Shown: positions 48,314-61,800 of the stretch, in pieces | Layout: each line of letters starts with the position of its first letter | Numbering within the stretch: the first letter of the stretch is position 1 | From: Stichopus chloronotus | Lineage: Eukaryota; Echinodermata; Holothuroidea; Aspidochirotida; Stichopodidae | DNA length: 64,000 nucleotides | Direction: 5' to 3' | Assembly: GCA_021234535.1 (NCBI GenBank) | Contig: CM037830.1 | Location: 14,935,116-14,999,115, forward strand | Program-made: the position numbers and the translations under genes | Notes under the pieces: generated by a model | What the model was told of the DNA's origin: nothing | The model's database searches: none | Seen by the model: the letters and a program-made list of their open reading frames with translations, nothing else

Positions 48314-49925
48314 TGTTTACTTTGATTTTTTTTACAAAACACATGTATATATTTTCATTTCAGGTCGGTCAGTTTAGTTTTCGTTGCAAATTATTCAACC
48401 TACATGGCTGTCATTGGTTTAATTGATAAGATCGCCAGGTCATTCAGTGTTAAGGAGTATTGTTTTAGGGTATTTTATCAAAGGCGCTCAATACAGTTTA
48501 TCATAAATTTGTTAAAACGTTGCGGTGTAACAGGCATACCGTAATGAATTAAAATGTTTGTATCGATCAAATGGCCAACAATACTTTTATATAGATGAGT
48601 TTTGTTGAATCGGATCTGCTACAGTTAATTTAATAGTTAATAATTCAGGCCTTGACTGGCAATAACTTTACGACACTGAGCGAGGACACAAGTGCGGAGG
48701 ATGCCGACTACTTACATATTACATTTTCACGTGACTAGGTGAAAATGAAAATTTCTTTTTCTGGTGACAATCAACTTAACAATTTTGATCAAATTTGGCA
48801 GCTTCTTTTTCACTAGATCAGTTCAAATGGGATAAACTTAGATTGTTCTTGCTCCTCATATTTATTTGTTCAACGATGATGACAAACCTCTTGTGCCAGT
48901 GAAACAAATTTTCTAGGAATTGTTATCGACAATAACCTCAGCTGGAACTTTCATATCAAGAAGATAGCCGATATACTGTCAAGGAACAGGTACAGTCTGA
49001 AAAATGTTTTTCCTCGGTATATCCTGAAGTCTCTTTACACAACCATATGGTCTTACCTCATTTAAATTACTGTGCTATCGTCTGGAGTAGTACATATGCG
49101 TCTTTCTATTGTTAAAATCTCTTTATTGTTCAAAATCCCCCTTCCGGATTAATTTTATTTACTGACTTTCAATAGTACTTTCAATCTTTACATTATCTAT
49201 TTTCTTTATGTTTTTTATCTATTGAATGACATAATGTAACGTGTTTGCGTTTCTTGTTGGGTGGGTGTGAAATCTTGGCAAATAAAGGAGGGGGAGGGGG
49301 GGGGGGGATCGTGAGTAACTTGAGTTTTCTTGACCGTTGGTAGTGGGGCAGATTTTTGTTTACGTGTTTTTGCGTCGTCTCTTTCCTATTGTTTTCCTTT
49401 CTTTTCAGGTGGCCTTATCTTGACAAGCTTTGATTTTATCAGACCCCCCTTCCAGTGGACATATAATTATTACTTGAATGTTTGTGCACGCCTTGCTTAT
49501 TTTGTTTATAAGCTATTGTTGAGCAGAGGAAATAAATAAAACAAACAATATTCCTTACAGAAAAAGAGCGGTATCGTTCCTACCCAGACACTTTTAACCT
49601 TTTTCTAATGTCAATAAATATTGTTATTTGGTGCCTTTGGCTTATTTCTTTTGACTGGGTGCGTGGGTGGGTTTTAGAGGAACTAGTTAGGCTAATAAGT
49701 TCAGCAAGCTATACCCTCATTGAGTCTGCCAGTGACAATAAGGCGCAGATATTTTCCTTTCTTCATTAGTATGAAACTAGTTTAGCCGTTCTGACAAGGA
49801 GCTACCCCAAATCCATTGCCCACAGGAGGCTGGCTTATTTCCACCTGTACAATTGGCTATGTTTGGGCGAACGTGAACACATATTTCGACGAGTCGAAGC
49901 TAGCACTTAGTGAGAGGGAAATGTT

Positions 49926-50985
49926 AAAGCTGAAATATGAGTTGAATATTGGTTGTATTTTGTGACTGACTTCCAAATGTATTATCGCCACTGGAAAAGA
50001 AACACCTTTTGTGTGGGAGCCCCATTTTTGCACACGTGAATATTTATATCATTCAGACTGTGTGTTTGATTTCAGGTAACATTGACCGACGGCTAGGCTT
50101 TCTTGGAGTGTCTGAATTTTGTAGGGTCAAAATAAATGTCGAGACAATTTTCATACTCAAATACCTGGAAGATGAATGCATAGTTCTCTTTCAGATTTTG
50201 TGACAGGTGATCTTTTCCCCCACTTTCTATTAACTGAAACACTGACGAAGAACAAACTGATAGATAACCAGAGGATTGCCAACTGTACAACTCGTATTAC
50301 AGCTTTAAGCTAGGAGTGAATTAGTGACTGAGGAACGTGACGTGATATGCTCCAGTATTGACGTCATGCAGTTCATCCTACACACCCCACATACCTTAAT
50401 CACTCAATGAGGAAATTTTTTCTCTTGGGTATTTACACTATTTATCGTTATGTGTTGACATCATTCCCACACAAATACAAAACATAATATGAGTGTTTTA
50501 AGGGTAAGTTGCGCAACGCGTTGATAAGCTACTAGATAAGTGCGCTATGTATAACGGGACATATAGTACTGTTTTGTATCTAGAGGTCTGGGAAAGCTTG
50601 AAGGTTGTACAGGCAAACCTCCTCTACAGCTGGAATATGAGTTGAAAATATGTAATATTTTGCCACTGAAAGTCAACCATTACAAAAAAAAAAAAATTGT
50701 TTGAGTCCCATTTTTACATACATGAATATTCATATATCCATTCCCATTGGTCTGTTTGATTTTTAGTAACGCTGAGACTTTCTTGTAGCGTCTGTATTTG
50801 GTAGGGTCAACAGAAATGTCGAGACAATTTAAATATCCAAATATCTGGAAGGTGATTGCATAGTTCTTTGTCAGATTTTGTGACAGGTGATCTTTTCCCC
50901 TACTTTCTATTCCCTGAAACACTGTAGAACAAATATGGATGACCAGGCAATTGCCAGTACAACTCATACTCCAGGTTTAAGAACA
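49926..50985 (+). repeat. two direct repeat units (about 370 bp each) 700 bp apart
   Basis: Unit 1 is about 49926-50305 and unit 2 about 50627-50985. Shared blocks in order: AATATGAGTTGAA, CCCATTTTT, GTCTGTTTGATTT-like, TTGTAGGGTCAA, AAATGTCGAGACAATTT, CTGGAAG, TTTTGTGACAGGTGATCTTT, CACTTTCTATT and CTGAAACACTG. A third, inverted copy lies at 10287-10572. Confidence 0.75.
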
Positions 50986-53900
50986 AAGAGAAAAGGACTT
51001 GAATGTAACTTTATAATGAAGAGAGTATGGAATGTGTAATATAAGACTGAAGAAATATGAAATTGAAAAACAAAATGGAAATTTGCTTTAATATTGCTAC
51101 TTGTCGCAATATAATGATCAAAACCTTACCGGGGTATGTTGTGCCTTCAAAGCAGATGTCTCGGAAGTTCCAAACTATCGATGGATTGCTTCACAATGTT
51201 TTAGAGAGGCAATAGAGAGTTCAAGAAAGCATTCTAAAGGGTTCTAAGGATGGGCGTGGCGAGGGCAGTGTATTTAGACCACTAACTAGGACCTCGGTGG
51301 GTATCCACCGATGGAGAAGGATTCTGAAACGGATCATCTTTCAAGGCTGCAATAGCTAGCACATTAACAAGTAAACAATAACTGCAGATCTAGGCCCTAT
51401 ATAAAATGCCTTAGACTAGCAAGAAGTACATCTGAGCTTATAATCATCACCTGCCTGCCTTTACGATAAAGGACATGACGCGAATTACGTCACGGTTCGT
51501 TGGTAGAGAGTGAACGTGGGAGATTTCTTCCACTGATGCATTCACTTTTTATTGCCAGTAAATTCATAACCCGTGAATTCAAAGGATGCTTCCACTTCCA
51601 AACCAGACAGATAATCTGCTCCAAAAAGAAAACGATTATACCAGTGTTCCAAGTTTTGTGTGCATATGTGTGTTGGGGGGCACATGGAGGTAACTTTAAT
51701 CAATCGTTTGGAATCGGAAAGAACATTAATGTCAGAACACTGACAGCATGGAGCGGGGCGGAACTTACGGAAATTAAGAAAAGGGAAACAATTCGACCAA
51801 ATGATTGATATCCCCCATGCGTGACCTCAGGGGGCGATGCATTGACGGTGAGGTCTGCCTGACATTCCTATCGCACAACGATCCAAAGTTCATTCACAAA
51901 TTCGCTTTCATATCGTAAGCTTAATCTCGGAAATTAACTCAGACATCTGAAGGAAGTTGGAGCCTGAGCCACACGGTGCCCTGCATGGTGACTACCTGTA
52001 GCGTGTCCTCCATCTCTGTAGTGTACAAATTGGATGAAAAACTTGGTAGGTGTAACGAAAAAAGAAAACAGCATCGAAAATGCAGCTGAGCATCCTCGAG
52101 AGATTTGGTAGAAGGGTAACTGGGGTAGAGGGTGGGGGGGGGGGGTGGGATTTGATTTTGTCTACATTGTATGAAAGGTTAAAGCATACCAACGGAAATA
52201 TGTCGAACAAAGTTATTCATTGTCAAAGTAACCTTCACATTTTGCGAACATACTGGAATCACTGAAGGTGAACTTGATGGGCTTATTTCAGCTGAGAGTA
52301 GTGGAGTCTGAGGGTAAGTTCAAGTCTCAGAGACCAATGTGAATTTAGTCGCCAGAAAGCTGAGTGCAAAATTATGTAGTTTTTTTTTATTCAGATTACA
52401 GGAAAAATAAGTGAACATCTTAGAATGCTTTAGGACCTTATAGTTTCGATTTTGTTTGCCCCCCCCCCCACACGCACACACATCCCTACATCCCCGGAGT
52501 AATGTATTCTCAAAACAAAACAAGAAAAATCTGATGATCGGGAGAATGTGCAAGTATAGTCTGCTGTTCAAAGTCTTATTCACCACAAGTGCATTGTGTT
52601 TATTAACCAAGTTTGACAATCCTCATTAGTTGAATCTGACAAGTGAATGTCAGTCTCTCCTGTCAAACTCTTCTTTATATATGGAGACAAAATGAAAAAA
52701 AAAAAAGAACAACGGCAGAAAAGTCAAACAGTGGATATTATTACACATTTACAGTTTATGAACAAAACGCCTGGAGCCACCGGCATACCACGGTAAAGAA
52801 ATGATACAGTGAGGGGGTGAACATACAATGGACGACGTCACCAAAACATCATAACCGCCCGTCCACGGTCACTAAAACATCTTTGAGAATCTAGTTATGA
52901 ATAAAGAAAAAACTATAAAAGAAAAAACGTATGCAAGGTGGAAAGCCTCCTCAAAAATTATAAATAAAGAAAAGACTTTTCCATTCTTCGTTTCACGTTA
53001 TGTGGTCGATTTAGGGTTTATTATGCAGAGATTCATTCCTAGGAAGACTTCCACCTGGCTGGTCAACTTCTTCTCAGAGATTGGCCCGAAAGACACAAAC
53101 TTTGAATATTCCGCGGATAATGTGAAAGAGACAACTGCTAACAAATTTAACCACTATCATTGAAAAAAACTGAAACTCCAAATTATTATATACTTATATA
53201 CATATTCGAGAAAAGTCACCATTGGCTACACTATTTACATTTTTCACGAATACATGTTCCGAAGAAAAAATTCAGGGAGAATTGTATACTCTTCTCTGGA
53301 ACTTCGTTCAGCTTCCACGACGACCTGTTTACTACAAGGCATCTTACTATCCTTTCAACAAAACAGTGGGATGTCGTAACTTTTGATGTAAGTGCAATCA
53401 TCCGAACTCAAAATTTAAAAAAAGAACTCCAAATTTGGCATTTATAAAAACACTCATTGTCATCAATCTTTATTAAAGAATGCAAGATTAACAAACAAAT
53501 CCAGATGGAATTTGTCCCGAGGGGAATCCATTGTTGCATCTGCCGTTTTTTGTTTTATGGTAAAACTAAAGGGGTTAAAATCATATCACTGGATTGGAAC
53601 CATAAATGCCAGCACGGTGCCAAGGGCGATCCTTTTTAAGGGGCCACCGATGATATTCAACAGAAATTTCAGCCACGCAATATGCGCGTTTGTTAGGATT
53701 TGGGGGGGCACATGTGATACTTCTGAATTGTGGTAATGGCGGGCACACCATGTAAACATTTCCTGGGTGTGCTAATCTGGGTGAAAAAAATTAAAACGCC
53801 AAGAGAAAATACAAAAGAGAAGTACGCACAGCAGACTTGTAATGCGAGTACAATGTCATGCGTACAGGTTCAAAGGCTTTGTCTGTGCTGCGAGTAGCTA

Positions 53901-55708
53901 CGAGCACCAGTACATGAGAAGTGAGTATAAAATCCTTCTTTTTTTTTCAGGGGTAGTGAGTATAAAATTTTGCATCGCCCACTACACTGAGCTTTCAAAA
54001 TCTGTGAATATCAGCATGAGTACAAATTTACTCTCATGAGTACGAGCACAGGCAATTGAACAAACTCATAAGTAAGAGTACGTGCTCACTACAAGTCTGG
54101 CACAGAGGAAACAGAAATGTCACAGACTTTTAAAATTAGCCTCAGCCACACAACACTGTGCACAAACTGTCTGCATTTTTTTTGTAGCAATACAATTACA
54201 ATTCCTTGACTCCTGAAGTAATTAGAATCAAACTCTCTCTTGATTGGTTTTAAGCTATTATTCATTGTCATCCCTCATTAATTTGAAACTCCTGTGGACT
54301 GATAAGAGAAAAAAAGTGATGGCACTGTCTGTGTGAAAGTAAGCAGGCTCGACTAACAGGTGGTATGGAGGTGAATTGCAGTTACCAATATTTTTACTTT
54401 TTGCTCCATAATGTATGATATCACACCACTTTCTAACTGCCTCACATTCCATCCTTGTGTTCTCTCCTCCCCACTCACCTCCCCCCCCCCCTCAACATTT
54501 GTTTAGCCACTTTAAGGGTATGTTGCGTGTCATGTTACATCAACAAGATGATTAAATACATTTATATATGTTCTAGCAGATGGAAACATTTAACCCAATC
54601 ATCTTTACAAGACATTATACAATGACAGATTCTCGCTGAACCCGATTGTGATTTGTGACAGAGACAAGTTTACTGGACGTAACACGTCAAACGATCAAAT
54701 GCCCTGCCGCATCAAGGTCTTCCTCCTCAATACACAAATCAAGCACCCACACAAATCCTATCAAAATAAATGAGAACTATGAAATACAATCGGTCCACTC
54801 TACAAAACACAACTCCCCTCCCCCCTCAAAAAAAAAGTAAAGAAAGATAAAATCTTGCCAAGGATACGAAACAGGAAAACATTCGTATCCTGATTATTGT
54901 GAAGAACAAACAAAAATTTGGAGGTTAACAAAATCCAGGGTGAAACTGGAACTAGCCACAGAAGAGGTATTCAGTTATCCAAAGCATGCAAGACGGTCAG
55001 TTTCTATTCGTGTTTATGCATTCAGAATCACTAGACATGTCTTCTTTTTTTGAACACAAAATGAAGAACAGGTGCCATTTCCCTGTGATTGGAGTCACAG
55101 TGACAGGTAAGTATTGCATTTAAATACAAGAGGCAATCTCCCCATGCAAGGATATAACAAAATAATCACTGTAGCACAGGCTGGGAGAGTCTGTACAAAT
55201 GTGAACCCACGGTTCAGTCCACAGACCACTGTCACGGTGAGACTTCTCGTTCGATTTTTTTTTTATGCAATCAACACACTGATACCCTGGTTCATTCACA
55301 TCATGTAATAAACAAAGTACAATCAAATAAAGACTGCAATCTGTCTTGTAAATGAAACAACATAATCTTTACAATATTCTTTAGGGTTTTAGTACGATAA
55401 GTTATAATCCTGAAGAGACTATGTACACCTTTCAATGAAACATAATGATACAAAACATTTATACATTACTTCAACAAAGGAAAGTCTCCACTCTGTATGT
55501 TGTTTATCTCCCTTTCTCTTTGTTTCATATTTACATTCCAATTAAAATTCGGCTAATGTTTCCATGTCAACAGCTATAATATAACTTCAATACAAAGATT
55601 AAATGTACTAATGTTTCTTAGAGGTGGTGATAAATTGGATGGAATCATGTTCAAGGCTTTGTAAAGTTATGCATATTTATCAGCTTTCAATCGATAAACA
55701 AGTGACTT

Positions 55709-55899
55709 CTAATCGTCCAACTGACAGAGAAGAGCCACACCCCTCTTAATCCAATGCTGGACTGGTTGGTCCGTAGGTAAACTGATGGGGAGGACAAAGT
55801 TTGTCGAGTGACCCGTGGTCGACAGGGTGCCCCTCCTTTCACTCGTCTTGTAAAGTGGACACACATAGTCCAGTTTCTCTTGGAAGTCACTCTTTTTAC
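55709..55899 (-). CDS. dynein heavy chain exon h (last coding exon; stop codon)
   Basis: Acceptor CCATGACAG; two bases complete a Gly codon, then 62 codons and TAG at 55709-55711. It encodes [30 protein letters not shown], then [14 protein letters not shown] at the C-terminus, the usual end for this family. I saw no canonical AATAAA signal close downstream on the minus strand; a variant (TATAAA, about 55458-55463) is the nearest candidate. Confidence 0.96.
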
Positions 55900-58800
55900 C
55901 TGTCATGGGATGGAGGCATAAAATATCGTTTATTATCACAGGAAAACATTCATGAGAATGTTGCAAACATTACATATACTTTAAATCAAATGGAATTAGT
56001 CACTCCATGATCAATCTCAATAACAACATCTATCAACACATGCATTCATGGTATCATACCATATTTGTACATGTATGACGAAAACTTACGCCACACAGTT
56101 GAATTGCAAACAGTTGCACTGAACTATTAAAGTTGCATAGGCCTACAAATATCGACTTGGTCCTCTGCAACCATGCCACGCATGGTAGGTACACTTCATG
56201 CAAATGCATGTTGCATACATTGGCAAAACATATGACTATGTTGAGATACAAACATGTAACTACATTTGTATGCACACGGTTACTGTATTTCTCTAAGCTG
56301 AAAGTGGGACATAACTTTTGGAGACTGATTTGGTAAAGGACCCACTTTGCTAAATAAAAAAAAAAAAAAACCTAGTGTAGGTCATGTTACTGAAGAGAAG
56401 TACTCAATTTGTGAAGCTGATAAAATATAAAATCAAATGAACTTTTGCTGCACATGCAAAGAAACATGCATACAGAATACGAGAGCTAGGTTTGCATTCA
56501 CTTTTGAGAAAATTGGGACAATTTGTCGCAACAACCGGGACCCTCGGCTTTCCTGTCAAAACCGGGACAATACTGAGTTATCGGGACAGATGGTAACCCT
56601 ATGTGTACATTGACATCATGTTTAGCAATGGTCCATGCATACAGTCACACCAGATACTGCGCTACGATATACGCCATGGAATTTGTCACAAAAATTTAGA
56701 ATACAGCAACACCAATTGAAACTTACAGTATAAACAACCATACCTCAATACAAATGTATACTCTAACACAATTAACCAAGAAACTCATATTTCTCAAACT
56801 TCTTTACTTGCACTTCTAATTATGTGTCAAAGTCAACATGCAAAGTTGCATACCACAAGGTTATTTCACACATACTTCGTACAATGAATGCAGAAATAGT
56901 GACATGTTATATTTATGTATGTAAAACATAAATACACAGTCAGCTAGTCATTCATAGCAGTCACTGACCCTTTACCATGAGAAGATAGGCTACAGGCAAA
57001 TCATTTAACCACAACACCACTGTACTATAATGTAACCTTACATTTATCTCTGCAGAGTAAGACTTGGCAGAGAGCTACGACAGGAAACGTACCTGGTTTA
57101 ATCCATATGATTGGCACAGGATCAAATAGTACCTTGGGCAAAGATTCTCCCAAGATACCCCTAGGGGGGTAAAAATAAGGTAAAATTACATTTCAATAAA
57201 ATCACTTAAAATGCCATACAAGAGCAAAGGTACAATACAGATTGCAAAGACCAGAGTGTTTTTGTTTGCCTTGTAGAGTAATCTCTGAAATAAACATGAT
57301 GCCTCCATGCATGCTCTTTCCCATCAACCCCCCCCCCCCCCTCCATAACTCCCATAAATTACATACTTCACACATGGACTATTCATCTCTCAGAATATTG
57401 ATAATCATGCATTGTGAAATGTCAGCATCATTCTCCATGGTAACGGCATTGAAAGATTATGACATTAATTGTGTCACAATTGATTCCATAGTTCAGAGAG
57501 ACAAAAGTTACTCGTGGCAACAAAATTTTTACTCCTCCTTCATAGATGCTTTAGCAGTGCTGTTGTAGAGCTTACCCTCAAAGCTATTTTTGCTATTGAC
57601 CTAATTCTAACTCTCGAGACAGTTCTGCTACAGGTTATTATTTAAAGCACATTGCAATCATCATCTTTATAAGCTCTGTACATTATGAATGTCATAATGT
57701 TATTCAGTATTGCCCATAGTCTATTGCTGATCAATTCTAACTGTATCAAAGGTGTCACAAGTTGATAGAATTAAAAATTACAAAGTGGAAGAGCAACTCT
57801 TTTCTGGGGCTGCTTTCATCTGTAAAGAGGCAAAACTTTGGGTGATGGAAGGGCTAATATTCTCCCTGCTTTTTCTTTTCTTGGCTTCTAGTAGATGCAG
57901 TGTGACTCCTGTGTGCCTCCTATGCATAGCTCACTTCAGCGCCGCACTCGTATACGTTATCCAGTACCTACAGATTTATGTGTACATAAGATGTCTTTGT
58001 AAAAAGAAAACAAATCCAACATTTATTTCAAATGATTTCCCTTCTCAGAACCTTAACTCCACTTAGTTGCACTTTCATACATCAATTCCTTGGTGTTCTT
58101 CCTTATGTGACAGGAAGCATTTTGCCACGAAAGGGCTCTCTCCCAGAGATAACTTTACGACATGCTATTTTTATCCATCAAAGATCACTTGTTTGTAGTT
58201 TTAAAGCACAAGCAATTGGCTGTGGTGTTAAATGTCAGCTGCACTGATTTCCTATGAGCTTAAATCGTATTTGCATCATCAGATTCTAAACTGGAAGTAA
58301 GTTTAAAGAGGCAGGTTGTCTTCTATCAGTCTTGATTACTTTGGTCTCATCCGTGTATTCATCACCATACTTTCCAGGCTGGGTGAGTCTGAGGACACAG
58401 CAAAAGTGTTGTCACCATGTCAATTGCCATTACAATTCAAAATGGATGATCCAATTTAAAGGCGGTCAAGGAATGACCACATATTCAATAATGACTAAAA
58501 CTAAATCTGACTGACTGCACAGTTGTCATCAGGCATTTAAACATATTTTCACTTTTCTCCTCTGCATAAATATTCTTACAATTGTTCCACTTTGGCCAAA
58601 CAACCGTGTATGATGAAATGATGCACACAAGTGGTAATTTAAAAGCAAGAAACAAACAGTACCATACTCATTCATTGACATATTTTGTAGCACATCATTT
58701 AAAAATGTTCATCCTTCTGTCTCGAATGTAACGAGCAAAATTTGATGCAATTTTTCTGTCACTTTATTTGTCTTCATTGGGTGAGAAGGTCTGTCATCTC

Positions 58801-61800
58801 CATCTAGACTAAGTCCATTTAACTTTCTTACATACAAAAGGAGAATATTAGCAAATGGCTAAGTGTCAAGGAACCTGAAGAGATCTATATACTTCTCGTC
58901 CTCATGCACACCTTAACAAATGTCTGAATGTCTAACGGAAGTTTTGATAAGTGGGTGATGTATTTATACGATATCTCTGTTGAAAAGCTGTAGCTTTGCA
59001 ACTCTGCTTTATTAACTTATTTTGACGTGAATTGTATTTCTGAAGGACGGGAATGAAGAGGTTCTTTAGACTGCACCGGCTGTAGCTTACCATCACAAGT
59101 ATGCGCGACTGTGATCATCTTCATTTAGCAACAGCGGCAAAATGTATGCAGTATATGATTTACACGCAGCAAGATGCATCCAATCTGTTAGTATTGGCAT
59201 GGAAATAACTGGGAACGTTTTCTGTCATCCGATACATGATATTAATATTATTTCTGATAACATTATCAGTATGAATATTCCAGAATAACTGGCACGCTCA
59301 TCAGTGTTTTTTATTTCCTTGTCATATACACATTTGACAGAACAGAAAGAGGGTTAAAAAAAAATGAATGTCGCTTACCTCTTTCGATCCCACCTGGCCC
59401 CATCGAGGTAGAGGCCGTGTATGTAGACGCCGTCCTCTGGAGAACTGTCGATTGTCTCACAAGGAAGGACCTGAGAAGAGTCACAAAAACAACACAAAAT
59501 GTAAAATGTAAGTTTCAGTGTCAGTTTTATGAGCTATCAGCTCATAGTTAATACCAGTAACGATCAAAGACTGAAAACTGTGGATACAAATATCAGCTTT
59601 AACTCTCAATAACAGATGACGCTACATTTCCAAGAAATATATTAATTACTTCCAAAGAGATACACAAGTTCTTGAAGAAAGAGGCTCATCACAGGCTCAT
59701 CAATTCAGCCACATGTGTATAAATAAAAGACAATGCGCTCCTGTGTACGCTGTGTAACATGATCTACTCTCCATCTTTTGAATTTGTTTCAAAGAGCAGA
59801 AACAATTAAGAATTTTGCTCCCCCCCTCCCAGCCAAAAACTTAGCTTTGGGTTACAAAACTGAAAATGGTGCAGATGTCAATTGTCCATATTTGGTAGGA
59901 ACTTCAAATGTCATGATGTTGTCATACATAGTGTCTTTGAAGAACTCTTGCAAGTCAAAATGATAAGGATGTGACAAACCTCAAACTGGTAACCACACTT
60001 GTCGATGGGTATCGTGTACTTTCTGGCGTAGTTCTGCATAGCTCCAGTTAAGAAAGCCTGGGTGAAGAAGAACCCAGAGACCCAGAAGGAATGTGGTTTG
60101 CCATCATCAAACCAGTCCTGCAGGAACTTGAGTCTGGCCAAGAAATCGGTCACATAGCTTCCAAGGGGCTTCAAGCTAGGATAGGAGGTCTTGGCCCACA
60201 TGTCTGGAACCTTTTTTTTTTAAAAAAAAAGATCAACAAGTGAAACCACTTTAATCATCATGAAATGATTAAGAAAATTTAAATTGAGTTTTGATAATGT
60301 AGGTCAGGAATAGAGACAGGAAAAAGAAAGTTTAAACTTTTGCATGACATTTCCATGAGCAGCTGTTATGTGTGCCAATGGCCTTAAAACTGTTTTTTTT
60401 TTAAGAAAAGGAAAGCTCCGGTGAGGAAACTTAAGCTCAGGAGCTGAACCGGTAATTCAAGAATTGAGATTGTAAATAGTGACTGGGTACAGGATTGACT
60501 TATACAGGGGATTGACCTATAGCATGAGAGTCTTCCTGGGAGCATTAGCATGAAATGTTAATTGGTACGTGATGCAAAGTATTAGTTCTGACAACATTGT
60601 TTCAGTTATTAAGAGATAGTAGTTGGTACATGACATAAATATTATTTCTGAAAGACGAAGTCTCGGACATTCAAAGACCGTAGCAACACGTTTTACTGTT
60701 TAACTTTTATTTCCTCATCCGAACCAGTAACATGGTTGACATTATGGTCTGGAAATGTGCAACCATCATATGCAGGTTTTTAACCTTCACTGCGATAGGG
60801 AGAAGGGCTCTTGACAAAGGGTTCTGAATGGTGGCTGTAGTGCTCTGTCAGGGCACTGTCAATGCCATCTTTGGGGAGGGTCTAAGGTGGAAGAGTGCTT
60901 CTCAGAAAGTTTTGCTCCCAATATTAGTGATGGTTTGGGACTCTCAATGAATGCCTCCTTTGGCATCATAATGACCAGATAAAAATGTGGGTTGTTTTAT
61001 ATTGTAATCATATACATATTTACAAATTTTCAAGACATTTTAAGTAGAACTTTCATCGAATTTTGGGTCACCCATTAGTCTGGTGATTTGCTTTTAATGC
61101 CGGACAGCAGGCGTCAGAGAACAAATGGTTGTCACTGACTGGCATGACAAGAACTCTGATAGGGAATATAATTATCAAAATGCTGTATGTGAGAGATTTA
61201 TGTCCACCATGCAAAAGTTTGTTCGCTTTTCCAAGCCAAATCTTTCCACACAATGTCCAAGTCTTTTGTAAATTATTTCAGCGCTGCAGAAACTTTTGAA
61301 ATAGGCTGTTTTTTCAGAACTATTTTTTTATGAGTGGTGAAAGGGGTATCTCTTCTGGCAGATTTGAGATGTTAAATTTTGCTCACCTTGCCAATGAGGA
61401 GGCTAGATGCTACAGATTCTAGGTCTGATGACATCACCACTAGACCTTTGATTGCCTTCTGCAAATTCTGGAGGCTGGTTCGAATTGTTGAGATTAACCT
61501 GCCGTGAGGAAGATAGAAGTTAATGCAAGAGGCAACCGGAATAGTGACGAAACTGACAAAAGAGCAATATTTATTAATCTAAAAGTTTGATGCAGTGTGT
61601 GATATACTTAAATCAAATAACTCTACCAAAGTGAAAATATCCCAGCCAATAACCAAATCAGGGAGAGGGAAATCCGTTGCACATTAAAGCAGTATATAAA
61701 ACATAGTTTAGAAAGAAAAAAAAAGAAGGTAGAGTGACTGGCAAACTTTGCAATAATGTAGTTTTTTACTTCAGACAAATTGATATTTCCATGTGGAGGG

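Larger units (their letters stand above)
46430..49150 (+). mobile_element. decayed non-LTR retrotransposon (CR1/jockey-like), endonuclease to reverse transcriptase
   Basis: Pieces of a LINE ORF2 appear in the right order on the plus strand, broken by stops and frame changes. They are: an APE-endonuclease motif VGVIYRPPN (46642-46668); ITRTSSATIGN and HSGIIRDD (about 46850-46941), the end of the endonuclease; a finger-region trace IDDVIGNMF and SIASGIMPDNL (about 47380-47490); MAVIGLIDKIARSFSVKEY (48403-48460); a degenerate ADD-type site (about 48700); and the RT thumb FLGIVIDNNLSWNFHIKKIA ... LKSLYTTIWSYL (48910-49065) ending CAIVWSS. A dispersed repeat (47995-48313) interrupts it. Non-functional. 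Confidence 0.8.
42936..55708. other. intergenic region between the dynein 3' end and the MDM1 promoter
   Basis: About 12.8 kb without a supported gene. It holds a repeat copy (43190-43572), a 30-bp duplication (43120-43178), a GTTTCGCCCC-type repeat (about 44895-44960), a decayed LINE (46430-49150), a large direct duplication (49926-50985), and many G or C homopolymers (about 43212, 43546, 43708, 44386, 47204, 49290, 52130, 52458, 54481). Open frames here are short and unrecognised. Confidence 0.6.

Noticed and set aside
51500..51808. 102-residue plus-strand open frame
   Set aside because: No recognisable motif and low-complexity content; treated as chance.
52897..53163. Plus-strand open frame with NFFSEIGP-like words, suggestive of a LINE linker
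   Set aside because: Only a short resemblance to the region between endonuclease and RT. No RT or endonuclease motif nearby in any frame.
57752..58066. Hydrophobic plus-strand open frame inside a dynein intron
   Set aside because: Opposite strand to the gene, no family resemblance, no splice or promoter support.
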